From an uncultured beta proteobacterium (GTDB lineage: Bacteria > Pseudomonadota > Gammaproteobacteria > Burkholderiales > Burkholderiaceae_C): 15,150 nucleotides of DNA. The stretch covers positions 1-15,150 of the forward strand of contig CAJASG010000556.1 of the NCBI GenBank assembly GCA_903944555.1, in the 5' to 3' direction. Below are positions 8,297 to 15,150 of the stretch, in pieces (within the stretch, counting starts at the first letter, position 1; every line of letters begins with the position of its first letter). Under the pieces are notes generated by a model. It saw only the letters and a program-made list of their open reading frames with translations, did no database searches and was not told the origin of the DNA. Made by a program: the position numbers and the translations under genes.

Positions 8297-9101
8297 GCCC
8301 AAGTTTCAAAAGCGCTCGCTGTTCATGCTGGCGTACATCGTGTTCGCCCTGTTGCCCATCTACTGGATGATCAACATGTCCTTCAAGACCAACAACGAGA
8401 TTCTGGCCGGCTTTTCGCTTTTTCCAGAGCATTTCACCTGGGACAACTACTAGACCATTCTGACGGATGCATCCTGGTACTCGGGCTACCTCAACCGCCT
8501 GATCTATGTAGGCTTCAACACCGTGATCTCCCTGACGGTGGCGTTACCCGCGGCCGACGCCTTTTCACGCTACAGCTTTTTGGGCGACAAGCACGTTTTC
8601 TTCTGGCTACTCACCAACCGCATGACGCCACCGGCGGTGTTTTTGCTGCCCTTCTTTCAACTCTACACCTCGGTGGGATTGATGGACACCCACATTGCCG
8701 TTGCGCTGGTGCACCTGTTGTTCAACGTGCCTTTGGCCGTGTGGATTCTGGAAGGTTTCATGAGCGGGATTCCCCGGGAAATTGACGAAACCGCCTACAT
8801 CGACGGTTACTCATTTCCCCGGTTCTTTGTCAGCATATTTTTGCCTTTGATCAAGGCTGGCGTAGGCGTTGCCGCGTTCTTCTGCTTCATGTTCAGCTGG
8901 GTCGAACTGCTGTTGGCCCGCACCCTGACCAGCGTGAACGCAAAACCCATTGCAGCCACCATGACCCGCACCGTATCGGCCTCGGGAATGGACTGGGCCA
9001 CGCTGGCTGCGGCCGGCGTGCTGACCATCGTGCCGGGTGCCATTGTGATTTGGTTTGTTCGTAATTACATCGCGAAGGGTTTCGCGATGGGCCGTGTTTA
9101 A
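8289..9101 (+). pseudogene. glpQ: Glycerol ABC transporter permease GlpQ, interrupted by an in-frame amber codon
   Basis: This is the second permease (MalG type) of the importer. The frame from ATG 8289, with a strong AAGGAGGG ribosome binding site, reads MNKPKFQKRSLFMLAYIVFA with the first membrane segment. It runs to codon 54 (WDNY) and meets TAG at 8451-8453. In the same frame the protein continues without any shift (TILTDASWYSGYLNR) to the TAA at 9101, for a normal total of 270 positions. The EAA-type loop ETAYIDGYSFPRFFVSIFLP (167-186) is intact. The only lesion is thus one nonsense codon. The nearest in-frame later starts (GTG 8523, ATG 8622) lack ribosome binding sites and would lose the first membrane segment. 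glpR ends in TAG, so TAG is a normal stop here. It could be a real mutation, suppressed read-through or a sequence error. Confidence 0.85.
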
Positions 9102-9113
9102 GGAGAGCCCAAG

Positions 9114-9422
9114 ATGTTTGAATGGATGGCCTGGACCACCCCTGTTGCCGTGTTTTTCACCAGCATCGCGCTCATGCTCGTTGGCATGACTGTCTGGGAA
9201 ATCAAATCACCCACCATGCTGCGAAAAGGCTTCTTGCCCATGGAGACCACGCGTGGCGACCGTCTTTTTATCGGCCTGCTCGCTGCGGCCTATGTGAACT
9301 TGGCGTTTGTGGGCGTCAGCGGAAAATTGACCGAATGGATGAGCCTTGAAGTTGAACCGTCTATCTGGATCAGCTTTGTCGTATCCATGGGCGTACTGGC
9401 GTTGATCATGCGCAAAGGCTAA
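9114..9422 (+). CDS. glpU: Small membrane protein of the glycerol transporter operon (DUF2160-like, GlpU)
   Basis: This is a 102-residue protein with three likely membrane segments (about 8-28, 50-69 and 82-98) and polar connecting turns. It has no catalytic motif. A protein of this size and place, between the second permease and the binding protein, is found in GlpSTPQUV operons of rhizobia and beta-proteobacteria and is known as DUF2160/GlpU. Its function is not established. An AAGGAG ribosome binding site lies 8 bases upstream of ATG 9114, and it follows glpQ by 12 bases. Constant linkage suggests an accessory or stabilising subunit of the permease, which is inference. Confidence 0.8.
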   Translation: MFEWMAWTTPVAVFFTSIALMLVGMTVWEIKSPTMLRKGFLPMETTRGDRLFIGLLAAAYVNLAFVGVSGKLTEWMSLEVEPSIWISFVVSMGVLALIMRKG

Positions 9423-9450
9423 GCATGAATTTCAAGGATCGGCTCGTTTC

Positions 9451-9487
9451 CCCCTGGGGCCGTTGCATCCTTTCAAACAGGGGTTTT
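9451..9487 (+). other. Weak stem-loop with T tract in the glpU-glpV gap
   Basis: CCCCTG (9451-9456) and CAGGGG (9478-9483) are perfect inverted arms around a 21-base loop, followed by TTTT. The stem is short, so this is a weak candidate for an attenuator or processing site that could set binding-protein level apart from the permeases. The rest of the 85-base gap holds only the GAGGAG ribosome binding site of glpV. Confidence 0.25.
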
Positions 9488-9507
9488 CCAGACCGAGGAG
9501 ATTAATA

Positions 9508-11238
9508 ATGAAATTGCGATATTCCGTATTGGCCGTCGCCGTGGCTTGCGCTGTTGGCAGCCAGGGTTGGGCTGACGAAGCGTCCGCCAAAAAGTGGATC
9601 GACAGCGAATTCCAACCCTCCACCTTGTCCAAGGCACAGCAAACCGCAGAAATGAAGTGGTTCATTGATGCGGCCCAAAAGCTGCAGGCCAAAGGCGTGA
9701 AGGAAATCTCGGTGGTGTCAGAAACCATTGCAACCCACGAATACGAATCCAAGACATTGGCCAAGGCATTTGAGGAAATCACCGGCATCAAGGTCAAGCA
9801 TGACCTGATTGGTGAAGGCGATGTCGTCGAAAAACTGCAAACATCCATGCAGTCCGGCAAGTCCATCTATGACGGCTGGATTACCGACTCTGACCTGATC
9901 GGAACCCACTACCGCTACGGCAAGATCCTGAACCTGACCGACTACATGACAGGTTCCGGCAAAGAGTGGACCAACCCTGGCATTGACATCAAGGACTACA
10001 TCGGCACCAGCTTCACCACCGCGCCGGATGGCAAGCTGTACCAGTTGCCCGACCAGCAGTTTGCCAACCTGTACTGGTTCCGTGCCGACTTGTTCGAAAA
10101 GCCAGAACTCAAAGCTAAATTCAAAGCCAAATACGGCTTCGACCTGGGCGTGCCATTGAACTGGAGCGCCTACGAAGACATCGCCGCGTTCTTTACCGAA
10201 GATGTCAAAAACATCGACGGCAAGCCGATCTATGGCCACATGGATTACGGCAAAAAGGACCCTTCATTGGGATGGCGTTTCACCGATGCATGGCTGTCCA
10301 TGGCGGGTTCGGCGGACATCGGCATTCCTAACGGCAAACCGGTCGACGAGTGGGGCATCCGTGCTTCCGCTGACGGCTGCACCCCCCAAGGTGCTTCCGT
10401 GTCACGCGGTGGTGCAACCAATTCGCCCGCAGCGGTCTATGCGCTCACCAAGTACATCGACTGGATGAAGAAGTACTCCCCCAAGGAAGCCATTGGCATG
10501 ACCTTCGGTGAAGCCGGTCCTGTGCCAGCGCAGGGCCAAATTGCCCAGCAAATCTTCTGGTACACGGCGTTCACCGCCGACATGATCAAACCTGGTTTGC
10601 CCGTGGTCAATGCCAACGGAACGCCCAAGTGGCGCATGGCTCCCGGCCCCAACGGTCCGTACTGGAAGCAAGGTATGCAAAACGGCTACCAGGACGTCGG
10701 CTCATGGACTTTCTTCAAAGACCACGATGCCAACAAAGTGGCCGCGGCTTGGTTGTATGCACAGTTTGTGACCGCCAAAACCACGTCGCTCAAGAAGACC
10801 GTGGTGGGCTTGACCCCGATCCGCGAATCCGACATTCAATCCAAAACCATGACCGACATGGCGCCCAAGTTGGGCGGATTGGTGGAGTTCTACCGCAGCC
10901 CAGCCCGCGTGGCCTGGACGCCTACCGGTACCAACGTACCGGACTACCCCAAGCTGGCACAACTCTGGTGGAAGAACGTAGCCGTTGCGGTGACGGGTGA
11001 AAAGACCCCACAAGCGGCCATGGACAACCTCGCGGAGGAAATGGACCAGGTGATGGGACGTTTGGAACGCGCTGGCATGCCCAATTGCCCACCCAAGCTC
11101 AACGCCAAATCTGACCCTAGCAAATGGCTGAGCGACAAGGGTGCGCCTTGGAAGAAGCTGGCCAACGAAAAGCCAAAGGGTGAAACCATTGCCTACGACA
11201 CGCTGCTGAATGCGTGGAAAAACGGCAAGGTTCGCTAA
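9508..11238 (+). CDS. glpV: Periplasmic glycerol-binding protein GlpV
   Basis: This is the substrate-binding protein that should capture glycerol in the periplasm and deliver it to GlpPQ. The product has 576 residues, large for a binding protein but usual for GlpV. The N-terminus MKLRYSVLAVAVACAVGSQGWA is a Sec signal peptide with probable cleavage after Ala22 (GWA before DEAS). It has no lipobox. The mature protein is extracellular-solute-binding family 1-like, with aromatic-rich stretches such as FANLYWFRADLF (185-196). Only two cysteines (C291 and C527) remain after cleavage and could form a disulfide. ATG 9508 is chosen because GAGGAG lies 7 bases upstream and the signal peptide starts there; a frame from 9463 would put a polar tail before it. 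The sequence is intact. Confidence 0.88.
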   Translation: MKLRYSVLAVAVACAVGSQGWADEASAKKWIDSEFQPSTLSKAQQTAEMKWFIDAAQKLQAKGVKEISVVSETIATHEYESKTLAKAFEEITGIKVKHDLIGEGDVVEKLQTSMQSGKSIYDGWITDSDLIGTHYRYGKILNLTDYMTGSGKEWTNPGIDIKDYIGTSFTTAPDGKLYQLPDQQFANLYWFRADLFEKPELKAKFKAKYGFDLGVPLNWSAYEDIAAFFTEDVKNIDGKPIYGHMDYGKKDPSLGWRFTDAWLSMAGSADIGIPNGKPVDEWGIRASADGCTPQGASVSRGGATNSPAAVYALTKYIDWMKKYSPKEAIGMTFGEAGPVPAQGQIAQQIFWYTAFTADMIKPGLPVVNANGTPKWRMAPGPNGPYWKQGMQNGYQDVGSWTFFKDHDANKVAAAWLYAQFVTAKTTSLKKTVVGLTPIRESDIQSKTMTDMAPKLGGLVEFYRSPARVAWTPTGTNVPDYPKLAQLWWKNVAVAVTGEKTPQAAMDNLAEEMDQVMGRLERAGMPNCPPKLNAKSDPSKWLSDKGAPWKKLANEKPKGETIAYDTLLNAWKNGKVR

Positions 11239-11272
11239 GTAGCGCTTTGGGACTTCCCATGCGCTAAATGCT

Positions 11273-11310
11273 GGCCGTGTGCGCGAACTAGCCACACGGC
11301 CTTCTATTTC
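11273..11310 (+). terminator. Stem-loop between glpV and glpD
   Basis: GGCCGTGTG (11273-11281) pairs perfectly with CACACGGCC (11293-11301) around an 11-base loop and is followed by TTCTATTTC. The GC-rich 9-base stem is strong, but the T tract is broken by C and A, so termination may be partial. It lies 21 bases before the glpD ATG, so it may lower glpD relative to glpV or protect the upstream mRNA end. Confidence 0.6.
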
Positions 11311-11322
11311 AAAAATTGACCT

Positions 11323-12927
11323 ATGGCCACTACTACCTCGCCCCTCTCCACCCGTCGCGACGATCTGATCGCCCAGCTGGCCCTGGACCGTCCCTATGAC
11401 ATTGCCATTGTCGGCGGTGGTGCCACCGGCCTGGGCGTTGCGCTGGACGCTGCGGCACGGGGCTTTAAAGTGGTACTGGTCGAATCCCATGACTTTGCCA
11501 AAGGCACGTCCTCCCGCGCCACCAAGCTGGTGCACGGTGGCGTGCGTTATCTGGCGCAAGGCAATATATCCTTGGTGCGCGAGGCGCTGCACGAGCGCAC
11601 CACGCTTCTGAACAATGCGCCCCACTTGGCGCAACCGTTGCCCTTCATCATGCCCTCGTACAAATGGTGGGAAACCCCGTTTTATGGCATCGGGCTCAAA
11701 ATGTACGACGCCTTGGCGGGCAAAGCCGGCCTGGGCAAGACCGAATTTCTGAACCACGACGAAACACTGAAACTCCTGCCCACCGCGTTGGCACAGGGGC
11801 TCAAAGGCGGCGTCAAATACTGGGATGGTCAGTTCAACGATGCGCGCCTGGCATTGACTCTGGCTCGCACAGCGGCCGCGCACGGCGCACTGCTGGTGAA
11901 CTATTGCCGCGCGGCCGACCTGTTGTACGTCGACGGCAAGGTCACTGGCCTGCTCTGTGAGGACACACTTACCGGCAAGATGTACCCCGTCAAATCGCGA
12001 TGCGTCGTCAACGCCGCAGGTGTTTGGGTTGACGAACTCCGGCAAAAAGACGGCGCCGCCAACAGCGATGACGGCAGGCGCCCCACCAAACCCATGGTGG
12101 CCCCCAGCCAAGGAGTCCACATTGTGGTAGACCGTGAATTTCTGGGCGGCGATGTTGCACTGATGGTGCCCAAAACTGCCGATGGGCGCGTGCTGTTTGC
12201 TGTGCCTTGGCTGGGCAAGGTCATCCTGGGCACCACCGACACCCCGCGCCATGACCTGGCGCGCGAGCCACTGCCATTCAAAGAGGAAGTTGATTTCATC
12301 CTGAATGAATCGGCCCGCTACCTGCGCCGTGCGCCCACCCGCGCCGATGTTAAAAGCGTTTGGGTCGGCTTGCGCCCTCTCGTCAAACCACAAGACGACG
12401 ATGGCGACAACACCAAAGGCATCAGCCGAGAACACACCGTGCTGGTCAGCCGCAGCGGCCTGGTCACGGTGACCGGTGGCAAGTGGACCACCTACCGGGC
12501 CATGGCCGAAGATGTGCTGGACATGTGCGCAGACAAATCCTTGCTGGAGCGGCGCAAGAAAGGCGTCACCACCCACCTGAAACTGATGGGTGCCGACATT
12601 GCTGCCGCGCAAATTCAATCCATCTGCAAACCCCCGGGCCTGCACTCCTATGGCAGTGAACAGGCATCGGTGCTGGACATGCCGGGAGCTGAAAATCTGC
12701 TGTGCGAGGGATTGACCGAAGGCATGGTGCGCTTTGCCGCCCGCTTTGAATACGCGATCAAGGTGGAAGATGTGCTGGCACGCCGCTCCCGCTTGCTGTT
12801 TCTGGATGCCCGCCTGGCGGCGGATTTGGCGCAACAGGTGGGGGACATTCTGTTGCACGAAACCGGTCTGGACCCTGAAGTGAAGGCCTTCACTGCCTTG
12901 GCGCAACGCTATCTGCAGCTACCGTAA
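11323..12927 (+). CDS. glpD: Aerobic glycerol-3-phosphate dehydrogenase
   Basis: GlpD is a membrane-associated FAD enzyme that oxidises sn-glycerol 3-phosphate to dihydroxyacetone phosphate and feeds electrons to ubiquinone. The product has 534 residues. The FAD-binding dinucleotide fold is clear near the N-terminus: DIAIVGGGATGLGVALDAAA (26-45), with the acidic residue Glu54 ending the second strand (VVLVES). It is followed by the GlpD family block GTSSRATKLVHGGVRYL (61-77). A second FAD contact TVTGGKWTTYRAMAED follows further on. ATG 11323 has no recognisable Shine-Dalgarno sequence and sits just after a strong stem-loop. It therefore may be translated less efficiently, or from its own transcript. 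It is intact and completes the glycerol pathway with GlpK. Confidence 0.96.
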   Translation: MATTTSPLSTRRDDLIAQLALDRPYDIAIVGGGATGLGVALDAAARGFKVVLVESHDFAKGTSSRATKLVHGGVRYLAQGNISLVREALHERTTLLNNAPHLAQPLPFIMPSYKWWETPFYGIGLKMYDALAGKAGLGKTEFLNHDETLKLLPTALAQGLKGGVKYWDGQFNDARLALTLARTAAAHGALLVNYCRAADLLYVDGKVTGLLCEDTLTGKMYPVKSRCVVNAAGVWVDELRQKDGAANSDDGRRPTKPMVAPSQGVHIVVDREFLGGDVALMVPKTADGRVLFAVPWLGKVILGTTDTPRHDLAREPLPFKEEVDFILNESARYLRRAPTRADVKSVWVGLRPLVKPQDDDGDNTKGISREHTVLVSRSGLVTVTGGKWTTYRAMAEDVLDMCADKSLLERRKKGVTTHLKLMGADIAAAQIQSICKPPGLHSYGSEQASVLDMPGAENLLCEGLTEGMVRFAARFEYAIKVEDVLARRSRLLFLDARLAADLAQQVGDILLHETGLDPEVKAFTALAQRYLQLP

Positions 12928-12937
12928 CCAGACTAGC

Positions 12938-12943
12938 GATAAT
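12938..12943 (+). promoter_or_regulatory. Possible -10 box directly before the DUF493 gene
   Basis: GATAAT matches five of six consensus bases. Its spacing would place the transcription start at or next to the A of the ATG at 12950, making a leaderless mRNA. No -35 hexamer is visible 16-18 bases upstream, so confidence is low. Confidence 0.3.
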
Positions 12944-12949
12944 TCGGCC

Positions 12950-13240
12950 ATGCAAGAACCCGCACTGCCCCCCATTTCGCCCGCTGAATCGCTCATCGTT
13001 TACCCCTCCCAGTTCCCCATCAAGGTCATGGGGCTCAAGGTCGAAGGCCTGGTACACGCCATCACGGTGATTGCCCACGCGTTCGACCCCGCATTTGATG
13101 CATCCACCATAGAGTTGCGCGAGAGCAAGGGCGGCAAATACCTGGGTGTCACCATCACCATCACTGCCACCAGCCGTGAGCAGTTGGACGAGCTGTACCG
13201 CACACTCAGCACCCACCCGATGGTCAAGGTGGTGCTCTAA
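12950..13240 (+). CDS. ybeD: DUF493 family protein, YbeD-like
   Basis: This is a 96-residue soluble protein with an ACT-like fold in its family. Visible features are the N-terminal YPSQFPIKVMGLK motif (18-30) and the VTITITATSREQLDELYRTLSTHPMVKVVL tail, both typical of YbeD/UPF0250. The molecular role is not settled. In many proteobacteria this gene stands next to lipB, and lipB is indeed present 1.7 kb downstream, with a permease gene in between. The ATG at 12950 has no Shine-Dalgarno sequence. It lies 22 bases after the glpD stop, so it could be read from glpD mRNA or from a leaderless transcript. Confidence 0.85.
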   Translation: MQEPALPPISPAESLIVYPSQFPIKVMGLKVEGLVHAITVIAHAFDPAFDASTIELRESKGGKYLGVTITITATSREQLDELYRTLSTHPMVKVVL

Positions 13241-13275
13241 ACCCACGGATCGGATTCGGCCGGGGCGAATGGGCC

Positions 13276-14751
13276 TTAGTGCGTATCGGCCTGCTTGGCA
13301 GCCTGCACTGCCGCGGCACTGTCGCCCCGGGCCCCGTTGAAAAACAGGTTCAGCAGCACCGCGCTGATGGACGCCAGCAGAATGCCGGACTCAATCAATG
13401 GGTGCAGGCCGTGCGGCATCCACTGCTTGAAGTTGGGGGCAATCAGCGGGATCATGCCCATGCCGATGGTGACCGCCACAATGAAGGAATTGTGCTTATT
13501 GGTCTTGAAGTCCACGTTGGCCAAAATCCGGATGCCGGTGGCCGTCACCATGCCAAACATCACCAGCCCCGCCCCACCCAGTACCACCGTGGGCAGCGAC
13601 TCCACCAGCGCCGCCATCTTGGGCAACAGGCCCAGCACAATCAGAATCACGCCCCCGGCCACACAGACAAAGCGGCTCTTCACGCCCGTCACCCCGACCA
13701 GCCCCACGTTTTGCGAAAAGCTGGTGTAGGGGAAGGTGTTGAAGATGCCACCAATCAGCGTGCCCAGGCCATCGGTACGCAAACCACGCGCCAGCGCTGG
13801 CTGGTCCACCGGGTGCTCGGTCATCTCGCCCAGGGCCAAAAACATGCCGGTCGACTCAATCATGACCACGATCATCACCAGTGTCATGGTCAATATCAGC
13901 ATCGGGTCGAACACCGGCATGCCGAACTGGAATGGCATGACCAGTTCAAACCAACTGGCCTTGGCCACCTTGTCAAAGTTCATCATGCCGGTGGCCGTGG
14001 CCACCAAGCCGCCCACCACAATGCCCAGCAGCACCGAGATATTGCTGACGAAGCCTTTGGCAAATTTGGCAATTAGCAAGATGGACACCAGCACCACCGC
14101 GGCCACCCCCACGCCCGCCAATGGTGCATACGCCGGGTTGGGCACCGAGCCCACCAGCGCCAGCCCCTTCGGCAATGCAGGCACCGCCGTCCCCAAGGCT
14201 GCAACGCTCGCCAGCCACTGGGCATGTTCGGGGTTGACGATGTTGGGCGCCGTCGGCCCAAACGGGTTGCCGAAAATCCAGTTGATGCCAATGCGCATCA
14301 GGCTGATACCAATCACCGTGATGATGGTGCCGGTGACTACTGGCGGGAAGAAACGCAGCATGCGGCTCACCACTGGCGCCAGCAAAATCGACACCACCCC
14401 CGCCCCAATGATGGCGCCAAAGATCAGTTGTGCCCCGGCCACGCCGGGGTTGGTACCAGCCAAGGCCACCAAGGGCGCCACCGAGGCAAAGGTCACGCCC
14501 ATCATCACCGGCAACTTGATGCCAAACCACTGGGTCGCACCCAGGGACTGGATCAGCGTCACGATGCCGCAACAAAACAGGTCCGCCGAGATCAGCATCG
14601 CCACCTGCTCGGGACTGAGTTTGAGCGCACGCCCCACGATCAGCGGTACCGCAATGGCGCCGGCATACATCACCAGCACATGCTGCAAACCCAACGCAGC
14701 CAGCTTGCCGGTGGGTAATCGTTCGTCAACCGGGTGAACGGCTTGGGTCAT
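13276..14751 (-). CDS. NCS2 nucleobase permease, xanthine/uric-acid type
   Basis: This is an inner-membrane purine:cation symporter of the NCS2/NAT family, 491 residues with about 12-14 hydrophobic segments. Family residues are visible: TM1 QHVLVMYAGAIAVPLIVG (23-40) with His24, the TM8 glutamate E299 in VVMIESTGMFLALGE, and the NAT signature SQNVGLVGVTGVKSRFV (346-362) with Gln347-Asn348. The QNVG and TGVKSR pattern is closer to xanthine/uric acid permeases (PbuX/PucK/UacT) than to UraA, but the substrate is not provable by eye. ATG 14751 is chosen because GGAG is 6 bases upstream; the longer TTG start at 14763 is less likely. It is convergent with the DUF493 gene and divergent from lipB. 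Confidence 0.88.
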   Translation of the reverse strand: MTQAVHPVDERLPTGKLAALGLQHVLVMYAGAIAVPLIVGRALKLSPEQVAMLISADLFCCGIVTLIQSLGATQWFGIKLPVMMGVTFASVAPLVALAGTNPGVAGAQLIFGAIIGAGVVSILLAPVVSRMLRFFPPVVTGTIITVIGISLMRIGINWIFGNPFGPTAPNIVNPEHAQWLASVAALGTAVPALPKGLALVGSVPNPAYAPLAGVGVAAVVLVSILLIAKFAKGFVSNISVLLGIVVGGLVATATGMMNFDKVAKASWFELVMPFQFGMPVFDPMLILTMTLVMIVVMIESTGMFLALGEMTEHPVDQPALARGLRTDGLGTLIGGIFNTFPYTSFSQNVGLVGVTGVKSRFVCVAGGVILIVLGLLPKMAALVESLPTVVLGGAGLVMFGMVTATGIRILANVDFKTNKHNSFIVAVTIGMGMIPLIAPNFKQWMPHGLHPLIESGILLASISAVLLNLFFNGARGDSAAAVQAAKQADTH

Positions 14752-14782
14752 GAATCGCTCCAATCGAAAGAATTTTTCAAAC

Positions 14783-14790
14783 TGTATACA
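14783..14790. promoter_or_regulatory. TGTATACA palindrome upstream of the NCS2 permease
   Basis: This is a perfect 8-base palindrome, 32 bases before the permease ATG. GTATAC cores are common in operators of FadR-subfamily GntR regulators, including those of catabolic genes, so a purine-responsive repressor is possible. On the minus strand TATACA could also serve as a -10 box. No regulator gene is in the window. Confidence 0.35.
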
Positions 14791-14793
14791 CTT

Positions 14794-14811
14794 TTAGTCG
14801 TTGGCGACTAA
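14794..14811. repeat. Perfect inverted repeat in the permease-lipB gap
   Basis: TTAGTCG (14794-14800) and CGACTAA (14805-14811) are perfect 7-base arms around TTGG. There is no T run on either side, so it is an operator candidate rather than a terminator. It lies 3 bases from the TGTATACA palindrome and may act with it on the permease promoter or on lipB. The remainder of the 146-base gap shows no ORF of note. Confidence 0.45.
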
Positions 14812-14897
14812 GGAGTAACCCCAGCAAGACTTATGCCGACGGCGTGGGTCGTTTATGCTGGCAGCTATGGCCCCTTCCAACGCTAGACCCCAACCCC

Positions 14898-15150
14898 ATG
14901 ACCATTGACATTCACCACCTGGGCCGTGTGGACTACGAACCCACCTACTCCGCCATGCAGGAATTTACAAGCCAAAGAGGCCTGCAAGCCAATCAGGATG
15001 TGCGTGACCAGCTATGGATTTGTGAGCACCCACCGGTCTACACCCAAGGGCTGGCAGGCAAGGCCGAGCACATATTCAACCCCGATGGCATTCCGGTGGT
15101 GCAGACCAACCGGGGCGGGCAGGTCACTTACCACGGGCCCGGCCAAGTGG
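14898..15150 (+). CDS. lipB: Octanoyltransferase LipB, 3' end cut by window edge
   Basis: LipB transfers octanoate from acyl carrier protein to lipoyl-dependent enzyme subunits, the first step of lipoate synthesis; LipA then inserts sulfur. Eighty-four codons are visible of roughly 210-230. The N-terminus reads [20 protein letters not shown]. The conserved blocks [13 protein letters not shown] (43-55) and the LipB signature [13 protein letters not shown] (71-83) are intact. The catalytic cysteine and lysine lie beyond the edge. No Shine-Dalgarno sequence precedes the ATG at 14898, as also seen for the DUF493 gene; TATGCT at 14854-14859 is a weak -10 candidate. An upstream ATG at 14867 is out of frame. 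Confidence 0.93.
   Translation, partial: MTIDIHHLGRVDYEPTYSAMQEFTSQRGLQANQDVRDQLWICEHPPVYTQGLAGKAEHIFNPDGIPVVQTNRGGQVTYHGPGQV

Noticed and set aside
8523..9101. A shortened functional GlpQ starting at GTG 8523
   Set aside because: No ribosome binding site precedes it, and it would omit the first membrane segment; the upstream in-frame sequence from 8289 is clearly GlpQ and has a strong ribosome binding site, so the amber explanation is better.
9463..9507. N-terminal extension of GlpV from 9463
   Set aside because: It would place polar residues before a typical Sec signal peptide; ATG 9508 has GAGGAG at correct distance.
10702..12906. A 734-codon open frame on the minus strand opposite glpV and glpD
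   Set aside because: It is antisense to two clearly recognised genes, its translation is rich in Gln, His, Gly and Arg without any domain, and long antisense frames are common opposite GC-rich codon-biased genes. It is a shadow.
13279..14737. Long plus-strand frames opposite the NCS2 permease (13279-14076 and 13736-14737)
   Set aside because: Their translations are low-complexity His/Gln/Arg or Thr/Met/Pro-rich mirror images of a hydrophobic gene and show no domain.

Overview
The window reads as a chromosomal segment of a betaproteobacterium in the order Burkholderiales, most likely Comamonadaceae (Rhodoferax- or Polaromonas-like). This rests on the protein sequences (AtpE, AtpI, GlpD, YbeD/LipB style), the atpIBEFH order and moderate GC. 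No database search was possible, so the family-level placement is recognition, not proof. It is an ordinary, dense chromosomal region. I see no phage, insertion sequence, CRISPR array, tRNA or rRNA, and no gene-free stretch longer than about 165 bases.

Layout. (1) Positions 1-2679, minus strand: the 5' part of the F1Fo ATP synthase operon in transcription order atpI-atpB-atpE-atpF-atpH. atpH runs off the left edge. A TATAAT box lies about 50 bases upstream of atpI, and a U-rich tract precedes the atpE ribosome binding site. (2) Positions 2802-5095, minus strand: glpR (DeoR-type repressor) followed by glpK (glycerol kinase). (3) Positions 5096-5254: a divergent control region with four copies of a 10-base repeat bracketing a good glpR promoter, and a 20-base imperfect palindrome. 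(4) Positions 5255-12927, plus strand: a glycerol ABC transporter operon of the GlpSTPQUV type (two ATPases, two permeases, one small membrane protein, one periplasmic binding protein), then glpD. A strong stem-loop separates glpV from glpD. (5) Positions 12950-15150: a ybeD-like DUF493 gene and the 5' part of lipB, both on plus, separated by an NCS2 xanthine/uric-acid-type permease on minus.

How it works together. GlpV should bind glycerol in the periplasm, GlpPQ with the GlpST ATPases should import it, GlpK phosphorylates it, and GlpD oxidises glycerol 3-phosphate to dihydroxyacetone phosphate while passing electrons to the quinone pool. GlpR probably controls both arms through the shared control region. 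No glpF facilitator gene is in the window.

Main points of interest. First, glpQ carries an in-frame amber codon (codon 55, 8451-8453) in an otherwise intact operon, so either the transporter is broken in this strain, the codon is read through, or there is a sequence error. Second, the ATPases GlpS and GlpT carry complementary defects: GlpS lacks a Walker A glycine and the switch histidine but keeps LSGGQ, whereas GlpT keeps Walker A and histidine but has lost LSGGQ. This predicts a heterodimer with one consensus and one degenerate ATP site. Third, the phased repeat array around the glpR promoter is a specific, testable operator model. I found no evidence for a wholly new biological system.
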